DNA of 64,000 bases from contig CM119270.1 in the NCBI GenBank assembly GCA_051294375.1, positions 5,464,152 to 5,528,151 of the forward strand, read 5' to 3'. A program made the translations under genes and the position numbers. Position 1 is the first letter of the stretch. Every line of letters starts with the position of its first letter. This DNA comes from Paraspadella gotoi. Lineage: Eukaryota > Chaetognatha. The notes beneath the pieces were generated by a model, which worked only from the letters and a program-made list of their open reading frames with translations, had not been told where the DNA came from and searched no databases. This document shows, one piece after another, positions 1 to 11,787 of the stretch.

Positions 1-198
1 CGTGGTCGTCGTCGTGGTCGTCGCCCGGTCGAAAATCTGCTGGTCCCCCCGAATCGGGGATCACGTGACGCTTTTGACAGAAGATAATCGAATTTGCGGT
101 CAAAAAACAAAATCGCTCGATGGAGGGATTCCAATCGAGCGGAAAAAGTGATCTCGTCTCCTGCGTGGTCTCTGTACTCTCTCTCTTCTCTCTTCTCT

Positions 199-239
<41 letters not shown>

Positions 240-1407
240 CTCTCTTCTCTTCTCTTCTCTCTCCTCTCTTCTCTCTCTCTGTCAATGTTGCATTCTTTAA
301 TGAATAAAGGTTATTTTTATATATTTTAGATACTATCGTCAAATTCGACTGGTACCAAATCGTCAAAAAAACTAAATTATCCCGCATCGGATGTACAGAT
401 ACAAAAAAAAAAACAACCAAAAAAAGAGAGTGAAATAAATATAGAAAAATAAAATTGGAAACAATTTGAATAAAATGGCGAATATGGATCATCGAAACGG
501 TGAGTGAATCTGGCATTGAAGGACAATAATTAAAAAAAACTACCTTTATTAAATAATTGACAAACACTATACATAGTAATTTACAGCTTTTTTTAAAAAC
601 AATTTATTTCTATTTTTTTTTCTTCAAATTCCAAATTCACGAGTTCGACTTCGCGACCTTTTTTTGGGGGGTTTGGGTGGGGCGGGGGGGAGTAAGTGGC
701 GTTCACATTTATCAATTGTCAAATGTCAGTATTTCTCGAAATCACATAATCCGTTAACGGACATTGTCACACAAAAAAAATCTCAAATGTTCGATCGTGA
801 TACTGGGAGTATGTCACTTATAAAAGCCGATTGAGTTAAGTTTTTTATGCTGTGCCTATCTCATTGATTCAAATGTTTAGCGATGCAATAAAAAATGTTT
901 TCATGTTCAGAAATGAAAGTTTAAAAAGCAAAAAAGAAAATTTTGAATTCGTATTTTCTCTCCCGTTCGCTAAACGAGCAAAAAGGGGGTCGAAAGGGCT
1001 TTCTTCGATTTTAATATCTTTAAATGTCATCTCTCTCTCTTCCCTCTCCCTCTCCTCTCTCCTCTCTCTGTCAGAAAAGTTAAAAAAGAAAATAATAAAA
1101 TGTTTATATGTCTCGCATCGCCCCTTCAGCAGCCTGGTCTAATTTTTCCCGAAACAGAAAACAAACAAGTTTTCGCTGTTTATATTTGTTAAGCCTCTCT
1201 TCTGCCTCTCTCTCCTCTCTCTCTCTTCTCTCTACCCTTCTCTCTTTTTCTCATTAAAAATTATGCTTCACAACGTTTTTCTATTTTTCTTTCTTTATTT
1301 TTTTTTCTCTCAACCAAAACCATGCGCCTGTAAAATTGCCTTATTTTCAAACAAATTTTCTATTGCGCTGGCGAGAGAGAGATTGAAAATGATGGAGAGA
1401 GAGAGAG

Positions 1408-1443
<36 letters not shown>

Positions 1444-3227
1444 AGCAATCATACAAAAGGCGGTTTTCCCCGTTTAATCACCACGTTTTTCAACTCCACC
1501 TTTTGTCAGCAGCGAACGTCAGCGACGACGACGACGAAACGACAACAACAACAACAACCGCAACAACATTCCCCTCGTGAAAATTACGAATCTGTTTCGA
1601 CTTCCGAGGATCGATTTCTCTCGAAATTTTTTTGTGCTTTTTAAGTTAATCTTGATTTTTTTTATTTGAAAATTTTGTTAGTATAATTATTACAGCCTCG
1701 TTATTGTCTTATCTCTATTTGTTGTCGTCGTCGCTTTAATGATCGTTGTTGTCTAATTTCTCATTCGTCATCGTTGTAAACGTCAACTCCGTTTTTTTTT
1801 TCGCCGATTTCAACAATAAACTCGATCAATATTAATCCTCGACCAATCAGATCGCTCGAAAGGGAAGCCTGGCGAGCCTCGATCAAATCGGTCTTGTTTC
1901 AAGTTGTCGCTCAAGTTGAAGTTACTAAATTTTCGTCCAATGCATATTAACCCATTTTTCGGTTAAATGTATTCGAAAGATAAGCAGGTAATCTTTTCAA
2001 ATTTTGTACCCAGTTCAGTTTCGTTGCCTCTTCGTACCCAATAAATTGCTGACGCAAAGAATAATTTTTGTCAACGCCGATCCAAGTTTTGTTTTCTCCG
2101 TTTCAGTCATCACTGTCCTTGCGTAGTTGTCATGGTCTTTGTCAAACGTTTATTTTGTCATTGTCATATTGATCTTTGTCAGTGTCAACGGCTTTTATTT
2201 TGTCGTTGTCACTATCATTCTTAACTCTTTTTAAACGAAGGGAAAAAAAGGCCTCAATGTAATCGAGCAATTAATGTGGCACAAAAAACCCTTCGGGTTA
2301 TTTTATCCAATAAATTATCAACGTCACATTATATTGGACGTCGTCGTATTCGTCGTCGTCGTCGTCGTCTTCGTTATATTATAACTTCGATCGCTAATCA
2401 ATTTTCTCACGATTTTTATACGCATTAGCGCTGAGCGAAAAAAAAAGGGAACGCCTTGTGAATTAACGGAAAAATTATGTGCGTTTCGCTTTGACGTTAT
2501 GCTTCACACCAGAGTTTGATTATCAGGTTTCTCTACCGTCGCAAACATTTTCGCGCGTTCCAAGTTAAATTTCAGTATTTTTCTTTTCAACGGTTCGAAT
2601 TGATTTGATAAACTCGGCTATTGGATTGAAACTGGGTTACAATAGGGATTCAGTGAATCGGTGCTCAACTCTCGATTTGTCCCTCGTTTATTCGCGAAAT
2701 CGGAAAATCGACGGGAGGTTGAACCAATTCGAGTTAAACGCAAAAGCTTTTAGTTCAGGCCTATTTTCGAAGGTGGGAAGAACCGGGGGGGGGAGGCGGG
2801 TGAAAAGAAGAAAAAGGTTGATTTTTAAGCGAAATCTAGCGGCAGATTTTATTTAAAACGGCTTTTCTCCATTGCTGATATTTACTGGCTTTATAAGTTG
2901 ATCTAGTTATCATGCCATCATTATCTTGGTCGTGGGGTTGGAGCCATTCTTGGGCAGGCGTTTCTTCCCCGGCGCCAGGCGGTTTTCGGATGTTCTTACA
3001 TGCAATGCCCTCGGATGGATTCGAATCAGCGATCTTTTGATCATTATTAGCATTTGCCTTATACATAATCAAGAAACGAGTTCTAACCGACGATATTCAG
3101 GAAACGACACGTCGGCGTTATTGCTAACGGCTTTTGTTGTCGCCTTAAGTTATTTTTCGGCGTCAGGTATTGCATGTAATAGGTATCGACATTGTCGACA
3201 GTAACAAATGACATAACATTAATCTCT

Positions 3228-3230
<3 letters not shown>

Positions 3231-3311
<81 letters not shown>

Positions 3312-3316
3312 TCTCT
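3231..3316 (+). repeat. (CT)n microsatellite
   Basis: CT repeat with three short interruptions. Confidence 0.97.
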
Positions 3317-3589
3317 CACTCATATTTGTAAACTGAAACAATTGCGAATGCAATTGCTGATAAAGACTCGAAAGTCATAGAGACGAAACATTTAAATTAA
3401 GAACAAATCATTGTTTTTAAATAACGAATTTTATCGTTTTCTCTTCACAAATTAAAACAACAAAGAGAAGGATTAATACAATGCCAATAATAACATGAAT
3501 AACATTAACATTAACAATGACAAGGCCTTCGTTTTAGTGGTCGTTGTCGTCTTCGGCTGGGGTATGGGTGTCAGTGTCTTCGGCGTCGT

Positions 3590-3890
3590 CGTCGTCTTTG
3601 TCATCGTTATTGGTGTCATCTACGTCCTTTTTGTCATCGTCGTTATTGTCTTCGTCGTAATTGTCGTCGTCGTTGTCGTCTGGTCGTCATTGTCGTCGTC
3701 GTCATTGTCGTCGTCGTCATTGGCGTCGTCGTCCACGTCTGCGTCGTCGTCGTTTTCGCCATCATTGGTGTCATCTTTGTCCTTTTTGTCATCGTCGTCG
3801 TCGTCGTCATTGGCGTCTGGGTCGTCATTGTCGTCGTCATCGTCGTTGTCATTTTCGTAATCCATGCCATCGTCGTCGTCGTCGTCGTCT
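3590..3890 (+). repeat. Imperfect (GTC)n tract
   Basis: 300 bases of imperfect GTC triplets. The minus strand is open as a poly-Asp/Asn frame (3620-4075), but I see no splice sites or conserved motif, so I treat it as repeat. Confidence 0.8.
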
Positions 3891-4389
3891 CCGGCGCCAG
3901 ATGAAACCATCTCCTGCCAGATGAAACCATCTCCTGCCACAAAAACAGCAAGAGTCAGAATTTTTCGAGGGAGGAAAGAAAATCTCCCGATGGAATTTGA
4001 CGCAAGAGGAAATCCTTTTCTCGTTCGGGATTTCGAGCCTCGTCTAACGGGCGTTGATCGCATGTCTACTTGCACTCAGCGATCTTCGCTGGTCGAATGG
4101 CAAAAGGAAGCGAGCAACCAAGCAACGCTGGGCAGAGTTTCACTGGACAATGGACATTGAGCATTCATCGGTGAGATGTCACGTATCGCTAAACAATCAT
4201 CACAGGTCAGTGGTCACATAACAAAGTTAAACCCTGGTCAAAAGGTCACGGGTCACCCATATCACTAATTGCAAACAAAAATTGTCAAGGGTCAAAGGTG
4301 AAAGGGTTCACATCAATCGACCCATCGCGTCGGACGTGAGGAGCCTCTCGTATCACGAATCGGAAGGCGAGAGACGCCAATGACGTTGC

Positions 4390-4740
4390 GTCGGTCACGT
4401 GATTATTCGTCGCACGTCGGTCACATGATCTTTGTTAAACGTCAGTCACGTGATCTTCATCGTACGTTGGTCATGTGATGGTCGCGTGATTATTCGACGC
4501 AGGTTGGTCTTGCAATCTTCGTTGCAAGTTGGTCACGTGATCTTTGTCACCCGACAGTCTCAAGATGTTCGTCGCCCATCAATCACCTGATCTTCGTCCC
4601 GAGTTGGTGATGTGTTCTTCACTTCATGTCGGTCATGTAATCATGGAATCATCTTCGTCGCCAGTTGGTCACGCGGTCTCTGTGGCACGTCAGTCACGTT
4701 ATCTTCCGCGCACGTCGGTCACGTGTTCTTCGTCACCCGT
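4390..4740 (+). repeat. Minisatellite of GTCACGTGATCTTCGTCG-type units
   Basis: Imperfect ~27-bp units contain the palindrome TCACGTGA or one-base variants. At least four intact CACGTG hexamers occur. CACGTG is the binding site of bHLH-Zip factors (USF, MITF/TFE, Myc-Max), so the array could bind many copies, but no gene start was found next to it. Confidence 0.7.
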
Positions 4741-4829
4741 CGCTCCTGACCCAATTGTTAACTGAGGGTGACCGACTTTCTTTCCCGGCGTCCGTCCGGT
4801 AGAGCGCGAACTTTCGAAAGGTTCGGGAG

Positions 4830-5095
4830 AAGCGAACGAAGGAAGGAACGGACGAACGAAACGAAACGACCAGCAACGAACGAACGAAGGAAACAGAAGG
4901 AACCGAACGACACGAACCGAAGGAACGAAGGACGAAACGAACGAAGAACGAAAGGAACGAAGGAACGAACGAACGAAGGAACGAAGGAACGAAGGACGAT
5001 CGAACGAACGAACGAACGAACGAACGAAACGAACGAAGAACGAACGAACGAACGAACGAACCGAACAACGAACGAAGAAGAAACCGAACGAACGT
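4830..5095 (+). repeat. Imperfect (GAAC)n tract
   Basis: GAAC and AAGGAACG units. Because the period is four, all frames stay open on both strands (Phe/Arg/Ser or Asn/Glu/Arg runs); none is believable as protein. Confidence 0.93.
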
Positions 5096-5278
5096 AACGC
5101 CACGCACGCACGCAAGTCGCCTACTGACCCTCATTCATTCCGCGTCTTCGAACCCACCTACCCGGTCCTACCCTACATTTCTTACTCTCTCTGAGTCTCT
5201 GGTCTCTCCTCGCCCAACCGCTTCCTCCCGTCGACCCAGAAATTTCTTGTCGAGGAACCATAAGCAACAATGACGACG

Positions 5279-5280
5279 GA

Positions 5281-5333
<53 letters not shown>
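5279..5333 (+). repeat. (GAC)n microsatellite
   Basis: Eighteen or so GAC triplets. Confidence 0.97.
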
Positions 5334-5334
<1 letters not shown>

Positions 5335-5553
5335 CGCGATCCAAAATTCCAGATTACAGATATGGATCCCTTTTGAATCGATCTGGTTTTCCTAATTCCC
5401 CGCTCGAGATATAAACAGAGAGACGGATTCCTAGGATATTGGTCGGGATTGAGGAATTCTTCGTTGTACAGTTACTGATCCTAATTGAGGAATAGGAATA
5501 GGAATATGACATACGGACATACGGACATACGGACATACGGACATACGGACATA

Positions 5554-5708
5554 NNNNNNNNNNNNNNNNNNNNNNNNNNNNNNNNNNNNNNNNNNNNNNN
5601 NNNNNNNNNNNNNNNNNNNNNNNNNNNNNNNNNNNNNNNNNNNNNNNNNNNNNNNNNNNNNNNNNNNNNNNNNNNNNNNNNNNNNNNNNNNNNNNNNNNN
5701 NNNNNNNN
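5554..5708. other. Assembly gap (155 N)
   Basis: Bounded by an ACATACGG repeat on the left and (CT)n on the right, so simple sequence probably caused the break. Confidence 1.
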
Positions 5709-5742
<34 letters not shown>

Positions 5743-6002
5743 CTCTCGGCTCACAATTTGGTTACTGTTCATCGAAACGCGACTTAATTTTTCACAATTT
5801 TACGAAATAAAATAACCAAATTCCTATTAAGTTTTCGTCACGCTTATGGATTATTTAATAAGGCGTTGTGAAAGTTTCCGATCAAAATTCCAATTGTCGA
5901 TTTTCTACTAGAGAACTAAAAAAAATGTTTTTAAATTTCTCAATAATCACACTAGCCCATATTTATACATAGAAAATGTAGTTTTTTTCTGAATTTTGAA
6001 AG

Positions 6003-6194
6003 CAGATTCGAATTCCTCATTTAAAGTTGATAAAAGAAAATATAAGTCTTAATCAAAAATTATTTTATTAAGTTAGCTAAAATATTAAAAAAGCTATAAT
6101 TTTTTACTAAAATTTAATTATAGGTTAATTATAATAGTTTTTTTATGATTTTGACCCACTTAATAAAATAATTTTTTTGAGTAATTCGAATCTG
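6003..6194. mobile_element. Small A/T-rich MITE-like element
   Basis: Perfect 12-bp inverted ends, CAGATTCGAATT (6003-6014) and AATTCGAATCTG (6183-6194), enclose 168 bp of A/T-rich DNA with a second inverted pair (ATTATTTTATTAAGT / ACTTAATAAAATAAT). It has no coding capacity. Confidence 0.6.
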
Positions 6195-6453
6195 ATTTTA
6201 AAAATAAAAAAATTACATTTTAAAATTTTAACATTTTTATAGTGATTATTATATATAAATATGTACTATGCTCTATTATTCTTTTCATTCTTTTCATTCT
6301 CGATTTCATTTAATTTTCTTACTTATTTTATTTTCTATAATAAAGTTGAATTTTTTTCAAGATTTTTTGTTATCGATTTGGTTTTCATACAACGAATTCA
6401 AGTCTTGGACGTCGACTCTCGAATCTGAGTCGAACTCGCAGTCAAACGTTTAA

Positions 6454-6488
<35 letters not shown>

Positions 6489-6833
6489 NNNNNNNNNNNN
6501 NNNNNNNNNNNNNNNNNNNNNNNNNNNNNNNNNNNNNNNNNNNNNNNNNNNNNNNNNNNNNNNNNNNNNNNNNNNNNNNNNNNNNNNNNNNNNNNNNNNN
6601 NNNNNNNNNNNNNNNNNNNNNNNNNNNNNNNNNNNNNNNNNNNNNNNNNNNNNNNNNNNNNNNNNNNNNNNNNNNNNNNNNNNNNNNNNNNNNNNNNNNN
6701 NNNNNNNNNNNNNNNNNNNNNNNNNNNNNNNNNNNNNNNNNNNNNNNNNNNNNNNNNNNNNNNNNNNNNNNNNNNNNNNNNNNNNNNNNNNNNNNNNNNN
6801 NNNNNNNNNNNNNNNNNNNNNNNNNNNNNNNNN
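6489..6833. other. Assembly gap (345 N)
   Basis: Bounded by (CT)n and a T run. Confidence 1.
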
Positions 6834-7024
6834 TTTTTTTTTTTATTCGAGTCTGTTTCGTGTTTTTTTAAACGACAAAACATCTTCGTTTTCTAAACTG
6901 AAGTCGAGGAAAAGTTTTCGTAATCGTCAAAAACAAATATTTTTTTCGGCTCTTTTATTTCTCATCGATCGGGCAATAAATTGGAAAAATAACTTAATTT
7001 AACTTGACTTATTTTTAACTAAAA

Positions 7025-7265
7025 GAGATATATGGTTAAGAAAGATATATGCCTAATAGAGATATATGCTTTAGAGAGAGATATGCCTAAAAGAGAAGTG
7101 TTTAAGGGAGATATATGCTGGAGAGAGAGGTACATGCCTAAGAGAGAGATTTGCCGAAGAGAGATATATAAGTGTTTAAGAGAGATATATGCTAAAGAGA
7201 GAGGTAGGCCTAAGAGAGTAATATGCCTAAGAGAGAGATTTGCCGAAGAGAGTTAAATACTTAAG
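7025..7265 (+). repeat. Minisatellite of AGAGAGATATATGCCTA units
   Basis: Degenerate units combining GAGAGATATATGCCTAAGAG and GAGAGATTTGCCGAAGAG. The frame across it (MVKKDICLIE...) is repeat-derived. Confidence 0.75.
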
Positions 7266-7569
7266 AGAGAGGTATGCGACTGATCTGTCTAAGAGTGATC
7301 TGTGTTGGGCATTGCGATTAAATCACCTCGTCTATAAATATGGATCTTTTATTTATGAACATTAGGTTCCCTGATCGCTCCTAACATTACGGGAGCATGA
7401 GAAAGGCCGTAAACCGCCTTGGGGGGCGTGGAAAACCCTCAAGCCTAGTTCCAAGAAGAGGACCCTTTCCATAGCTGCCGAGGGGGCACAGAAGATACTC
7501 ATCTCCTTAAATCCACAAATAAGCTTCGTAGAGAGAGATGCTCATTGCTCAAGTGAGAGATCTTATATA

Positions 7570-8185
7570 CTATCTAGGAAAAAAGTTAGAAACATTTTTA
7601 ATTGAGGATATCTACTCGAAAACTTTCTCGATTTTTAAAAAATCAGGATGTTTCAGATTCTACACTAAATTTCCTTTCAGTTGCTTCCTTCCATTTTTTC
7701 GTAGATCCAACCGTATAGAAGTTAGAGGCAAAATAAGATTGCTACCTCAAGTGAAAAATGGCGGAAAAAATCGCCTTTAGTTTTCCACAATTCTTGGTAT
7801 TGAGTTATTTGTTTCTATTTCAAATTGAGTTAGTTATTTTTTTCATTTTTTTAAATTTGGTTATGCCGAATAGACAGCCCCTCTCTTTGGTTCATAAAGG
7901 TGCAATTGTAGCTCTGAGAAAAGAGGGAAAGACGCAACAATTCATCAGCAATAGACTTGGAATCCCTCGTTCCACCATTGCAAATTTTTTACGGCGATAC
8001 AATAAATCAAAAACATTTGGTATGTCAGCACGCTTTACGAGAGCATGCCCAGACGAATGCAGGCAGTGGTCGATGCCGAGGGAGGGCATACCAAATATAG
8101 AGAATGTTTTACCCATGTTTTGTATATTTTTTATTGAATAAATGAACTTTTAAAAAAAAAGGTTTCTAACTTTTTTCCTAGATAG
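7570..8185 (+). mobile_element. Deleted Tc1/mariner-type element with TA target sites
   Basis: Inverted ends match perfectly: CTATCTAGGAAAAAAGTTAG begins at 7570, and its reverse complement ends at 8185, giving about 24-25 bp arms. TA flanks both ends (7568-7569, 8186-8187), the target duplication expected of the family. At 616 bp it is about half the length of an autonomous element. Inside is only the start of a transposase (7863-8141). It should not be self-mobile. Confidence 0.85.
7863..8141 (+). pseudogene. Truncated Tc1-like transposase (N-terminal helix-turn-helix only)
   Basis: The frame begins MPNRQPLSLVHKGAIVALRK and continues with a helix-turn-helix of the Tc1/Tc3 DNA-binding type: a KEGKTQQFISNRLGIPRSTI stretch followed by FLRRYNKS. 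It then passes into unrelated residues and stops. The DDE/DDD catalytic domain is absent. It lies inside the inverted repeats at 7570-8185. Confidence 0.82.
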
Positions 8186-8271
8186 TATCTCTGATCCCCG
8201 AGAGATATAAACCTTCTTTGTTTCAAGGCAGACAACCAGAAATATCTCGTATCCATTAATACTTGATATTT

Positions 8272-8313
<42 letters not shown>

Positions 8314-8713
8314 CACTAACACTCTATCTTTCTGTTTGGCTTAAACACAAAACCGAAGAAGATTCTCAAAGCGTCTTTTCCAATCACATCCGGCTTTTGC
8401 GTGAATTCCGGTTTTATCCGGGGATTGAGAAACCGACTGGGAATGGGGAAGCAGACGGAAGGGAGTGGGATAAATTATGATTTAGGACCAAAAAAAAGGT
8501 TAAATATGGGAAACACTGGGTGGTATAGTGATTCGTTAAGGCAGAAGTTTTATTTAGTTTCATTGCTTCTAGTACTAATTTAAACGTTTTTTTTTTTAAA
8601 TCTGTGTTGATGATTAATTCGAATGTTCTGATACAAAGAAAAGAGCTAATCCAAGGTCTCCTTTTTTAATTAATTAAATTTAAATTCCCATCTTGAATGA
8701 AAGAGAGAGAGAG

Positions 8714-8723
8714 NNNNNNNNNN
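8714..8723. other. Assembly gap (10 N) within (GA)n
   Basis: GA repeat on both sides. Confidence 1.
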
Positions 8724-9242
8724 AGAGAGAGAGAGAGACTGTGCAAATAGAATAAAAAGTATCAAAAAGATGAGAGCCGACTCTATAAAAGTCTGGCGAT
8801 CAGAGAAAAAGATCCGTCGGAAGTATCATTCATGATTGACTCATTTCCAATGATTTAAAAAGAGAAACGTGAGAAATCATGTTCACCATGATTTTGGATG
8901 AATTTCGAGGGAAAATTAGTGTTGCTATAATTAAGAATCCCAGTGATTTTATATCCAGATTACGGATGAATCACGGGCATCCAGTGATACATTGTGATTT
9001 AAGAAAAGACTGTTTTAAAAAAAGGATGCTTATCGTAAAAGTTAAAATAACGTTTACGAAAAATCTTTTTTAACTTATGGTTTAAAACTGTGATGCATCA
9101 ATGGAAATATGATGTTGCTTCATGTTTCAATAAATTTGTTTATTTGATTCGTTCTCTCAATTTGATCCAAGACGAAAGAAGATCACGAGATACAATGGAT
9201 AAGATCCAACGTGCTCGCCTGGAGAAAGAGTCTGTCTCTCTC

Positions 9243-9363
9243 NNNNNNNNNNNNNNNNNNNNNNNNNNNNNNNNNNNNNNNNNNNNNNNNNNNNNNNNNN
9301 NNNNNNNNNNNNNNNNNNNNNNNNNNNNNNNNNNNNNNNNNNNNNNNNNNNNNNNNNNNNNNN
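9243..9363. other. Assembly gap (121 N)
   Basis: The left flank is a short CT run. Just before it (9171-9240) lies an open stretch after a possible AG acceptor that might be an upstream KASH-gene exon; not proved. Confidence 1.
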
Positions 9364-9952
9364 CTTTCTAGGTAGCATGTTCTCAAAAAGATTAACGAAG
9401 AAACCAATTAATTCACGAAATAGGGGAGAGAAAAAAATGAGAGAGAGAGAATTCAGTCCAAGGTCAGAGCGCTGAAATTAAAGATAAATAAAGATAAATC
9501 CATTTTAATGAATGAAAATTGTGAATGATATACAGGATCGTTTTGTGATCCACATTTCGAGCCAAGTTCCTATTTGCCAATGAGGATGTGAATATCGTAT
9601 TGATGGACTAAACGGTGAGGATAAAGTCACAGAAGTTATCATCTTGTTTTCTCCGGTTTTTCCTCTCTCTCTCTCTGTCCTCATCTCTCTGTCCTCATCT
9701 CTCCTCCGTGTTTTTTTTCTTTTTTTCTTTCTGTTTTTCTTTCTTTTAGTCTTTCTTTCCGTCTTTCTTTCTTTATTTTTTTCTATCTTTCTACCTTCCT
9801 TTCTTCCTTTTTTTATTTTTTCCTTTTTTTCTCTATATTTAAATCTCACTCCCTTTTTTTACAAATACCTAAATAAATCTTGACAAAGCTTTTCAGTCTT
9901 TCGAAAAAGCCATTTGAGCACTCACAAAAGCCAATAAGCTTTTTGACACACA

Positions 9953-10131
9953 NNNNNNNNNNNNNNNNNNNNNNNNNNNNNNNNNNNNNNNNNNNNNNNN
10001 NNNNNNNNNNNNNNNNNNNNNNNNNNNNNNNNNNNNNNNNNNNNNNNNNNNNNNNNNNNNNNNNNNNNNNNNNNNNNNNNNNNNNNNNNNNNNNNNNNNN
10101 NNNNNNNNNNNNNNNNNNNNNNNNNNNNNNN
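9953..10131. other. Assembly gap (179 N)
   Basis: Left flank ends in ACACA. Confidence 1.
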
Positions 10132-10267
10132 CTTTGTGCCCTTTAAGATTCCGTTCCATCGAATCTTTTCGGTCATTTTCCTTCGCGTAAAAATTCGCTT
10201 CAATGAAGTTTGGAAACATTAGAAAACTTGGCGAGAGCAAAATGACTGATTTTCTTTCTTTCTTTTT

Positions 10268-10577
10268 NNNNNNNNNNNNNNNNNNNNNNNNNNNNNNNNN
10301 NNNNNNNNNNNNNNNNNNNNNNNNNNNNNNNNNNNNNNNNNNNNNNNNNNNNNNNNNNNNNNNNNNNNNNNNNNNNNNNNNNNNNNNNNNNNNNNNNNNN
10401 NNNNNNNNNNNNNNNNNNNNNNNNNNNNNNNNNNNNNNNNNNNNNNNNNNNNNNNNNNNNNNNNNNNNNNNNNNNNNNNNNNNNNNNNNNNNNNNNNNNN
10501 NNNNNNNNNNNNNNNNNNNNNNNNNNNNNNNNNNNNNNNNNNNNNNNNNNNNNNNNNNNNNNNNNNNNNNNNNNNNN
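10268..10577. other. Assembly gap (310 N)
   Basis: T-rich left flank, (GA)n right flank; 195 bases before the first KASH-gene exon found. Confidence 1.
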
Positions 10578-10772
10578 GAGAGAGAGAGAGAGAGAGAGAG
10601 AAATATATTGTTTATCGTCACGAACAAAATTAAGTTTTACATAATTTTAAAATTCCGATCGACCTTTTTATTATTATTATCCTCGCATTAACTTCTTTTT
10701 TCCTTCATTCTTTTGCTCCCACTTTATATTTTTCACCCGTTCTCCTCCTCCTCCTCCTCCTCCTTTTCTCAG

Positions 10773-11373
10773 AAATCATCCTCGACTCCGATTCTTCTCA
10801 AGATTCCGTCCAAAATCTTTCAAATTGGATTCTCTGGACGCGACTCAGGATTTTCGACGTTCGCGTCGACGTCGCCAATTGGCTCGAGAGCCGAAAGCCG
10901 ATCGGGAACCACGAGGATACTGAGGTCCGAAAGAGCAAGCCGATCGGAGAGAACCACTCTCTCGTCGACGGTTCGAAGCCGATCGGGAAGGACGCGTCGA
11001 AGCGATTCGGAGTTTGTGGAGAAGGTGAGAACATTAATTTGGCATGGCGAACGAGGAAAGAAAAGAAAGAAAAGGAAAGAAAGAAAAGACTGCTCCGTAG
11101 TTGAGATAACATTTTTTGAGTTGTTAAATTATTTAATCAATGCATCATAATATGTATCTCTCCTCAGAAAAAAATCAAATCACTATATATCACTTTTAAC
11201 CCAAAACTGCTCGCAGTGCTAGCTGTTTCGGCTGTGAAAAAGCGGTAGCGAGGCGGTTCAGTGAATTAGTGAGTCAGTGTAAGAATTAAGTCTAGAGCTT
11301 CTCACGTCAATCTCAACGCGTTTAGCGATGACGTCAAAGAGTGAACGACGACGACAGAGACGGAGACGACAGA

Positions 11374-11404
<31 letters not shown>

Positions 11405-11533
11405 TCGTCGACATAAAATTAACAACAAATATATTTTTTTTTTATTTTGAAAAGAAAAAAAAAATTCGAGTCTCGTCTTTCAAAAATGAAAAACGAAAAA
11501 GAAGATTTGGTCTCGATTTTCTAACGCAAATCT

Positions 11534-11594
<61 letters not shown>

Positions 11595-11756
11595 CTTAAA
11601 TTCCTAATGTTGTCTGGCTTTCTGTACGGTTGACTGTCTGTCGGTCTATCTTTCTGTCACGCTCTCTTTAATTTTATACTCTTGTCTGTTTGTCAGAGTG
11701 TCTGTTTCTGTATTTGACTGTCTGATCATTTCTATCTTTTAACACCCCCTCTCTAT

Positions 11757-11787
<31 letters not shown>

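Larger units (their letters stand above)
1..4389. other. No gene seen; simple repeats and A/T-rich sequence
   Basis: CT tracts (about 167-283, 1038-1070, 1196-1252), GA at 1391-1441, GTC patches, and A/T-rich filler. Several open frames exist, but none has a recognisable motif, convincing codon pattern or splice chain. Confidence 0.6.
8186..10772. other. No gene seen; sequence broken by four gaps
   Basis: Short frames at 8401-8583 and 8879-9073 lack motifs. C/T-rich sequence fills 9660-9840. Missing 5' exons of the KASH gene may lie here, in part inside the gaps. Confidence 0.5.

Noticed and set aside
3010-3030. B-box-like GGATTCGAATC
   Set aside because: No matching A box, cloverleaf or second copy found in the window.
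3620-4075. Minus-strand 151-residue frame with long Asp runs
   Set aside because: Coded by an imperfect GTC/GAC microsatellite. The non-repeat start shows no motif and no splice sites fit.
4699-5134. Overlapping long open frames (Phe/Arg/Ser or Asn/Glu/Arg rich) on both strands
   Set aside because: They follow from the four-base GAAC repeat, which keeps every frame open; no protein motif or splice support.
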